NCBI RefSeq assembly: GCF_023715325.1
Contig: NZ_JAMBNX010000009.1
Span: forward strand, 62,001-126,000
Reading direction: 5' to 3'
From: Agromyces mediolanus
GTDB lineage: Bacteria > Actinomycetota > Actinomycetes > Actinomycetales > Microbacteriaceae
Length of the DNA stretch: 64,000 nucleotides
The notes beneath the pieces are model-generated. The model saw only the letters and a program-made list of their open reading frames with translations, was not told where the DNA came from and made no database searches. Shown here in pieces: positions 58,448 to 64,000 of the stretch. Both the position numbers and the translations under genes were made by a program. Numbering within the stretch: position 1 is the first letter of the stretch; the number at the start of each line of letters is the position of its first letter.

Positions 58448-58906
58448 TCAGCTGGCGCAGACGGTGCCGAGCTCGGTGACCGACTCCTGCAGCGAGGTGA
58501 TGTGCTCGCTCATCGCCGAGATGTCGGCGTTGGCCGGGTCGGCGACCATGCCGTCGAGGTACACGACGTACTCGTCGAGCGCGACCGCGGCCTGGTCGGC
58601 GGCGGCCTTCACCTCGGGGTGGCCGACCTTGGCGGCGGTCTCGGTGACGGTGCCGGACGCCTCCTTCAGCGCGGCGAGGGCCGCGGCGGGGTCGCTGGAG
58701 TCGACGGAGCTCAGGCTGGAGAGCTCCTGCAGCGCGGTCTGCACGTCGGTGCAGGCTTCCTGCTTGGTCTGCTCGGCCGCGGGCGCCTCCGCCTGCTTCT
58801 CCGCCTTCGCGGCGGTGCCCTCGGCGTTTCCGCCCGAGGCGCAGCCGGCGAGCAGCAGGGCCATCGCGGCGAACGAGACGGCGGCGATCTTACGGGTTGC
58901 GGTCAT
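58448..58906 (-). CDS. Small helical lipoprotein of unknown function
   Basis: A 152-residue lipoprotein: signal peptide MTATRKIAAVSFAAMALLLA, lipobox LAGC with C22, then an Ala/Glu/Lys-rich linker and a helical domain (about 60-150) with two Cys (ACTDVQ and TVCAS) that could pair. No family recognised. Heptad-like Leu/Ala spacing suggests a coiled coil. ATG 58906 is chosen because the 22 residues upstream are Pro/Gly/Arg-rich and not signal-like. It stands alone, with a shared terminator on its 3' side. Confidence 0.8.
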   Translation of the reverse strand: MTATRKIAAVSFAAMALLLAGCASGGNAEGTAAKAEKQAEAPAAEQTKQEACTDVQTALQELSSLSSVDSSDPAAALAALKEASGTVTETAAKVGHPEVKAAADQAAVALDEYVVYLDGMVADPANADISAMSEHITSLQESVTELGTVCAS

Positions 58907-59045
58907 GATGGTTCTGGTTCCCTCCGGTTCCCGGGTCGGTCCCGGGCCCCCGCGGACCATCCAATCAGCCAAGCGGCCTCCCCCAAAATGGGGAGGGGTC
59001 CCCGCAGCTCTCGTCGACTGCGCCCTTCGGCGGTGCGCGCGAGGC

Positions 59046-59690
59046 TCATGCCAACAGCAACGGGCGCGCCTCGGTGAACCCGCCGACCTCGAGCTGCCAG
59101 TCCGGACGGCGGAACTCGGACGCCACGAGCCGCAGCTGCACCTCGTCCTCCACCACGCCCGGCTTCGGCGCGCGCTTCGTCACGCCGTTCTCTCGGTAGC
59201 CGAGCTTCGCCGAGACGGCGAGGGAGGAGGCGTTCCAGTCGTACGCCCCCGACTCCGCGACGGTCGCACCGAGCTCGTCGAAGGCGAACAGGAGCAGCGC
59301 GGCCCGCATCTCGGTGCCGAGCCCCAGGCCGTGGCGGGAGCGCGTCAGCCACGAGCCACTCGAGACGGTGCGCAAGGCGGCGAAGTTCGTCGCACGAAGG
59401 TCCTGCAGGCCGATCGGGCGGCCGTCTTCGAGGACGGCGAACAGCAGGTTCCACTCGTTCGGCGCGACGCCCGCGCGCTCTCGCCAGACGAACCGCGCCA
59501 GGTTCGGCAGCAGCTCCTCGCGCGGAGCCTCGGTCCAGGGGATGCCGAACGGATTGCGTCCCGGCTCGTGGACCCCGTCGAGCGCCGCCTCGGCCAGACT
59601 CGGAAGGTCGGCGTCCCGCACCGGTCGCAGTTCGAGCCGCGGTGTACGCAGCCGGAGACGGAAGACGGGCCAGACGTCGAGGAGTTCCAT
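59046..59690 (-). CDS. GNAT-family acetyltransferase (RimJ/RimL-like)
   Basis: A 214-residue GNAT of the RimJ/RimL type: TPRLELRPVRDADLPSLAEA near residue 16, FAVLEDGRPIGLQDLRATNF near 85, SGSWLTRSRHGLGLGTEMRA (the acetyl-CoA pyrophosphate loop, R-x-x-G-x-G) near 112, and AYDWNASSLAVSAKLGYREN near 150. Such enzymes acetylate protein N-termini or small amines. It is monocistronic, with 257 bases of AT-richer sequence upstream. Confidence 0.87.
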   Translation of the reverse strand: MELLDVWPVFRLRLRTPRLELRPVRDADLPSLAEAALDGVHEPGRNPFGIPWTEAPREELLPNLARFVWRERAGVAPNEWNLLFAVLEDGRPIGLQDLRATNFAALRTVSSGSWLTRSRHGLGLGTEMRAALLLFAFDELGATVAESGAYDWNASSLAVSAKLGYRENGVTKRAPKPGVVEDEVQLRLVASEFRRPDWQLEVGGFTEARPLLLA

Positions 59691-59947
59691 TCATCGACGA
59701 TACCCGCCCGCTCCGGCTGAGCCGGGCGCAGGCCACCCAGCAGTGAACGTGATTCGAACATAAATACTCTTTTCTCCCACCATCTTCCCCTCTCACCCGG
59801 CCTGCGTCGGCACGCGAGACCGCATGCGCATCCAAGCGAATTCCCTTGTGAAGACAAGGCTAGCGGGCCGAGAGCCTGGTCGAGCGAGTTATCCACAGAT
59901 CGAATCTTTCTTCGATTTCCGAGCGCGAGCGGCGCAAGAATAGGGAC
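59691..59947. other. AT-richer intergenic region between GNAT and DUF222/HNH genes
   Basis: Divergent promoter region. The stretch near 59756-59772 (ATAAATACTC) is the most AT-rich run in this part of the window and may hold a promoter. A DnaA-box-like nonamer and a dyad lie at 59889-59916. No further coding signal seen. Confidence 0.5.
59889..59916. promoter_or_regulatory. Perfect DnaA-box nonamer TTATCCACA and adjacent dyad
   Basis: TTATCCACA at 59889-59897 is followed directly by ATCGAA-N6-TTCGAT (59899-59916), ending 31 bases before the HNH gene. A single box is not an origin; it may be a regulatory or insertion-associated signal of the 13E12-type gene. Confidence 0.5.
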
Positions 59948-61512
<1,565 letters not shown>

Positions 61513-61516
<4 letters not shown>

Positions 61517-62097
61517 CCCGCGCGCTGCTCATCATCGACATCCAGCAGGACTACTTCCCCGGCGGTCGCCACCCCCTCGTCGAGCCCGAGGCCGCGGCCG
61601 ACCGCGCCGCCGAGGTGCTCTCGGCCTGGCGCGAGCAGGGCGAGCCGGTCGTCCACATCCAGCACGTCTGGGATTCCCCGGAGGCCGCCTTCTTCCAGCC
61701 GGGCACACCGGGGATCGAGATCCACCCGAGCGTCGCACCGCGCGACGGCGAGACGCTGCTCACGAAGACGCAGCCCAACGCGTTCCTCGGCACGGGTCTG
61801 GAGCGGGAGCTTCGGACGCTCGGCGGCGGGCCCGCCGACGGCTCCGAGTCGGGAGCCCCGGCACTCGAACTCGTCGTGATGGGAATGATGTCGAGCATGT
61901 GCGTCGACGCGACCGTTCGCGCGGCCGCCGACCTCGGCTTCGCGGTGACGGTGATCCATGACGCCTGCGCCGCACCCGACCTCGCCTTCGGCGAGCTGAC
62001 CGTCCCCGCAGCTCAGGTGCACGCCGCGTTCATGGCCGCCCTCGGCGACAGCTACGCCGAGGTCCTGAGCGCCGGGCAGCTGCTCGCAGCCGACTGA
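61513..62097 (+). CDS. Isochorismatase-family cysteine hydrolase
   Basis: A 194-residue cysteine hydrolase with the full triad: D9 in LIIDIQQDYF, K85 in LLTKTQPNAF, and C130 in MMSSMCVDATVR preceded by the cis-peptide region. Family members hydrolyse amides, ureides or isochorismate (nicotinamidase, allophanate/biuret hydrolase-like). Gap-free Rossmann-like fold of standard length. The ATG overlaps the DUF222/HNH stop by 4 bases, though the two are not functionally related in an obvious way. Confidence 0.9.
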
Positions 62098-62194
62098 GCC
62101 GAGCGCATTTCTCGAATTCTTCGCGATATCCGAGGCCAGACGAGGCCGAACGCCGCGGATTCACGCCCCACCCCGCCCAGTTCGCAGAATTTCG

Positions 62195-62207
62195 ACAGAA
62201 GTTCTGT
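62195..62207. promoter_or_regulatory. Palindrome ACAGAAGTTCTGT upstream of ramB-like gene
   Basis: A perfect 13-base dyad with central G, 22 bases before the GTG start. Its GAAGTTCTG core recurs upstream of aceA (52202-52210). Candidate autoregulatory RamB site. Confidence 0.45.
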
Positions 62208-62228
62208 TTGCGGCATCCTGCTGCTCAT

Positions 62229-63758
62229 GTGACCATCGTTGACATGATCGCCGCCGATCCCGCCACCGCCGACTCCGCGACCGCCTCCGCGACCGCAGCC
62301 TCGAACGCCGCCGCCGCCTCGCCCGCCGCCGAGGTCGACGCGCTCACCCTCGGCCGCCGCATCCGCGAGCACCGCACCGCCCGCGGCATGACGCTCGGCG
62401 AGCTGGCCCGCGCGATCGACCGGGCACCCAGCCAGGTCTCGGCCATCGAGAACGGCAAGCGCGAGCCGCGCCTCTCGATGCTCCGCACGATCGCCCTCTC
62501 CCTCGGCACCACGGTCGACGAGCTTCTCCGCGCCGACGCCCCGAGCGAGCGAGCCGCCCTCGAGATCGCCGTGGAGCGCGCCCAGCGCGGTCCCGTCTTC
62601 TCGGCGCTCGGCCTCGACCCGTTCCGGGTCGCGAAGTCCATGAACGATCAGACTCTGCAGACGATCCTCGCCCTGCACAACGAGATCGACCGTCTCCACC
62701 GCGAACGGGCGGCGACGCCTGAGGAGGCGCGCCGGGCGAACGCCGAGCTGCGCGCCGAGATGCGCGCCCGCGACAACTTCTACCCCGAGCTCGAACGCGT
62801 CGCCGCCGAGCTCCTCGAGGCGGTCGGCCACACCGGCGGTCCGGTCTCGCACCAGCTCGTCGCCGACATGGCCTCCCACCTCGGCTACTCCCTGCACTAC
62901 GTCGGTGACCTCCCGCACTCCACCCGCTCGGTGACCGACAAGCGCCACGGCCGCATCTACCTGCCCACGCAGCAGTCGCCGTCCCGCGATTCCCGTTCGC
63001 CGATCCTGCAGGCGCTCGCGAGCCACCTCCTGCACCACGAGGAGCCGCGCGACTACGGCGAGTTCCTGCGCCAGCGCGTCGAGACGAACTACCTGACCGC
63101 GGCCATCCTCCTGCCCGAGCAGGCCGCCGTCCGCTACCTCGCCGAGGCGAAGAACCTGCGCCGCATCTCGATGGAGGAGCTGCGCGACCACTTCGCCGTC
63201 TCCTACGAGACCGCCGGCCACCGCTTCACGAATCTCGCGACCGCGCGGCTCGAGATCCCGGTGCACTTCATGAAGGTGCACGAGTCGGGCACGATCATCA
63301 AGGCGTACGAGAACGACCGGGTGCGCTTCCCGTCCGACGCCCTGGGCGCCGTCGAGGGCACCACCGTGTGCCGCAACTGGACCGCACGCACCGTCTTCGA
63401 CGTCGAGGACCGCTTCAGCCCCTGTTACCAGTACACGGACACTCCGTCCGGCACGTTCTGGTGCACCTCCCGCATCGAGAAGGCGAAGGAGGGCGAGTAC
63501 TCGGTGTCGGTCGGCGTGCCCTTCGAGCACGTGAAGTGGTTCCGCGGCCGCGAGACGCCGCACCGCGCGGTGTCCCGCTGCCCCGATCCGAGCTGCTGCC
63601 AGGCGCCCGAGGGGCTCGCCAACAAATGGGCGGATGCCTCGTGGCCGGCCGCGCGCACGCCGACGAGCCTGCTCGCGGCGTTGCCGACCGGCACGTTCCC
63701 GGGCGTCGACCAGACCGAGGTGTACGAGTTCCTCGAACAGCACGCCCCAACGGCCTGA
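62229..63758 (+). CDS. ramB: RamB-like XRE/ImmA-IrrE transcriptional regulator of acetate/short-chain acyl metabolism
   Basis: A 509-residue regulator. A variable Ala-rich N-terminus precedes the XRE helix-turn-helix (about residues 40-95: GMTLGELARAIDRAPSQVSA, IENGKREPRLSML). The middle is an ImmA/IrrE-like domain (about 200-330) whose usual HExxH reads ASHLLHHEEPRD here, so peptidase activity is doubtful. The C-terminal DUF2083-type domain (about 340-500) has Cys-rich segments FSPCYQYTDTPSGTFWCTSR and SRCPDPSCCQAPEG, possibly metal-binding. RamB controls isocitrate lyase and related genes in corynebacteria and mycobacteria; aceA-aceB is 10 kb away. Start uncertain: GTG 62229 or ATG 62244. 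Confidence 0.85.
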   Translation: MTIVDMIAADPATADSATASATAASNAAAASPAAEVDALTLGRRIREHRTARGMTLGELARAIDRAPSQVSAIENGKREPRLSMLRTIALSLGTTVDELLRADAPSERAALEIAVERAQRGPVFSALGLDPFRVAKSMNDQTLQTILALHNEIDRLHRERAATPEEARRANAELRAEMRARDNFYPELERVAAELLEAVGHTGGPVSHQLVADMASHLGYSLHYVGDLPHSTRSVTDKRHGRIYLPTQQSPSRDSRSPILQALASHLLHHEEPRDYGEFLRQRVETNYLTAAILLPEQAAVRYLAEAKNLRRISMEELRDHFAVSYETAGHRFTNLATARLEIPVHFMKVHESGTIIKAYENDRVRFPSDALGAVEGTTVCRNWTARTVFDVEDRFSPCYQYTDTPSGTFWCTSRIEKAKEGEYSVSVGVPFEHVKWFRGRETPHRAVSRCPDPSCCQAPEGLANKWADASWPAARTPTSLLAALPTGTFPGVDQTEVYEFLEQHAPTA

Positions 63759-63893
63759 CGCCGACGCCCACCGCGGGTGCGGCATCCGTCAATCTGTCCG
63801 GAGCCGCCGCGATTCCGCGACACCGGCGGGCTGGCGGCCCGGCCGCCGCCGCGTCAGGATGGTGGGAACCAAACACGCATCGGAGTGATCCCC

Positions 63894-64000
63894 GTGGGCA
63901 CCACCGTCTTCGAACGACGTCGACCCTCTTCATCCGTCATCGAGCATGCGCTCGCCGACACCCGCCACTCGGTCTTCTGGCGGGACGACCTGCCCGAGGC
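63894..64000 (+). CDS. N-terminus of a probable FAD-dependent oxidoreductase (cut by window edge)
   Basis: GTG 63894 with GGAG 9 bases upstream opens a frame reading VGTTVFERRR, then EHALADTRHSVFWRDDLPE, continuing past the window. The SVFW-DDLPE segment resembles the N-terminal lead of DadA-type glycine/D-amino-acid oxidases before their GGGxxG motif, but only 35 residues are visible, so the call is tentative. Confidence 0.35.
   Translation, partial: MGTTVFERRRPSSSVIEHALADTRHSVFWRDDLPE

Noticed and set aside
59889-59897. Replication origin suggested by TTATCCACA
   Set aside because: Single box without a cluster of boxes, AT-rich unwinding element, or dnaA/dnaN/rpmH neighbours.

Overview
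The window is about 72% GC by eye. GTG starts are frequent, genes are often coupled by 4-base ATGA/GTGA overlaps, and almost every intergenic gap carries a G/C-rich hairpin. Gene content (DUF222/HNH '13E12' nuclease, DUF3105-DUF305 pair, CBS-MetB transsulfuration pair, RamB-type acetate regulator, CxPxR sulfatase, many LacI/ROK/TetR/MarR-controlled sugar and nucleoside loci) points to a free-living actinobacterium, most likely Microbacteriaceae. That placement is inference, and I do not name a genus. There are no tRNA or rRNA genes, CRISPR arrays, transposases or prophage structural genes. The window opens inside an APC permease and closes inside a probable FAD oxidoreductase.

Layout. 1-6.7 kb: APC permease (partial), cystathionine beta-synthase and cystathionine gamma-synthase/lyase, a sugar-porter MFS, and a DUF3105-DUF305 membrane-anchored pair. 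6.7-13.4 kb: an ABC exporter, then an alpha-glucoside-type ABC importer (two permeases and a lipoprotein, no ATPase) divergent from its LacI regulator, with GGAACCGGTTCC operators between them. 13.4-15.2 kb: a MarR-MFS drug-efflux pair. 15.2-19.1 kb: a nucleoside-salvage block (GntR, adenosine deaminase, nucleoside phosphorylase, BMP lipoprotein). 19.1-20.4 kb: rplJ-rplL with an attenuator leader and tandem terminators. 20.4-23.1 kb: a DHA2 efflux pump plus MarR, bracketed by two inverted copies of an unfamiliar ~99-bp repeat. 23.1-25.4 kb: a two-component system.

25.4-35.0 kb: a long sugar-catabolic operon (Gfo/Idh dehydrogenase, ribose-type ATPase, two permeases, binding protein, two sugar epimerase/isomerase-like proteins) divergent from a ROK repressor. 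35.0-43.7 kb: a second long minus-strand cluster: MHS-type transporter, formylglycine-type sulfatase, nucleoside hydrolase, LacI, TetR, NCS1 nucleobase permease and an MBL-fold hydrolase. It is headed by two abutting GGAATCGATTCC palindromes and has an internal promoter covered by two TetR-type palindromes. The sulfatase/nucleoside-hydrolase pairing is the most unusual metabolic combination in the window. 43.8-49.0 kb: a YqaJ-type nuclease-fold protein overlapping an alpha/beta hydrolase, a Pr6Pr membrane protein, an ArsR-MFS pair and a GNAT.

49.0-52.1 kb: glyoxylate shunt operon aceA-aceB. 52.4-58.3 kb: polyamine-type ABC importer (ATPase, Tat lipoprotein, two permeases) plus an amidohydrolase. 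58.4-64 kb: a small lipoprotein, a GNAT, the DUF222/HNH nuclease with a DnaA-box-like sequence upstream, an isochorismatase-family hydrolase, and a RamB-like regulator. The RamB-like gene shares a GAAGTTCTG motif with the aceA promoter region, so local control of the glyoxylate shunt is plausible.
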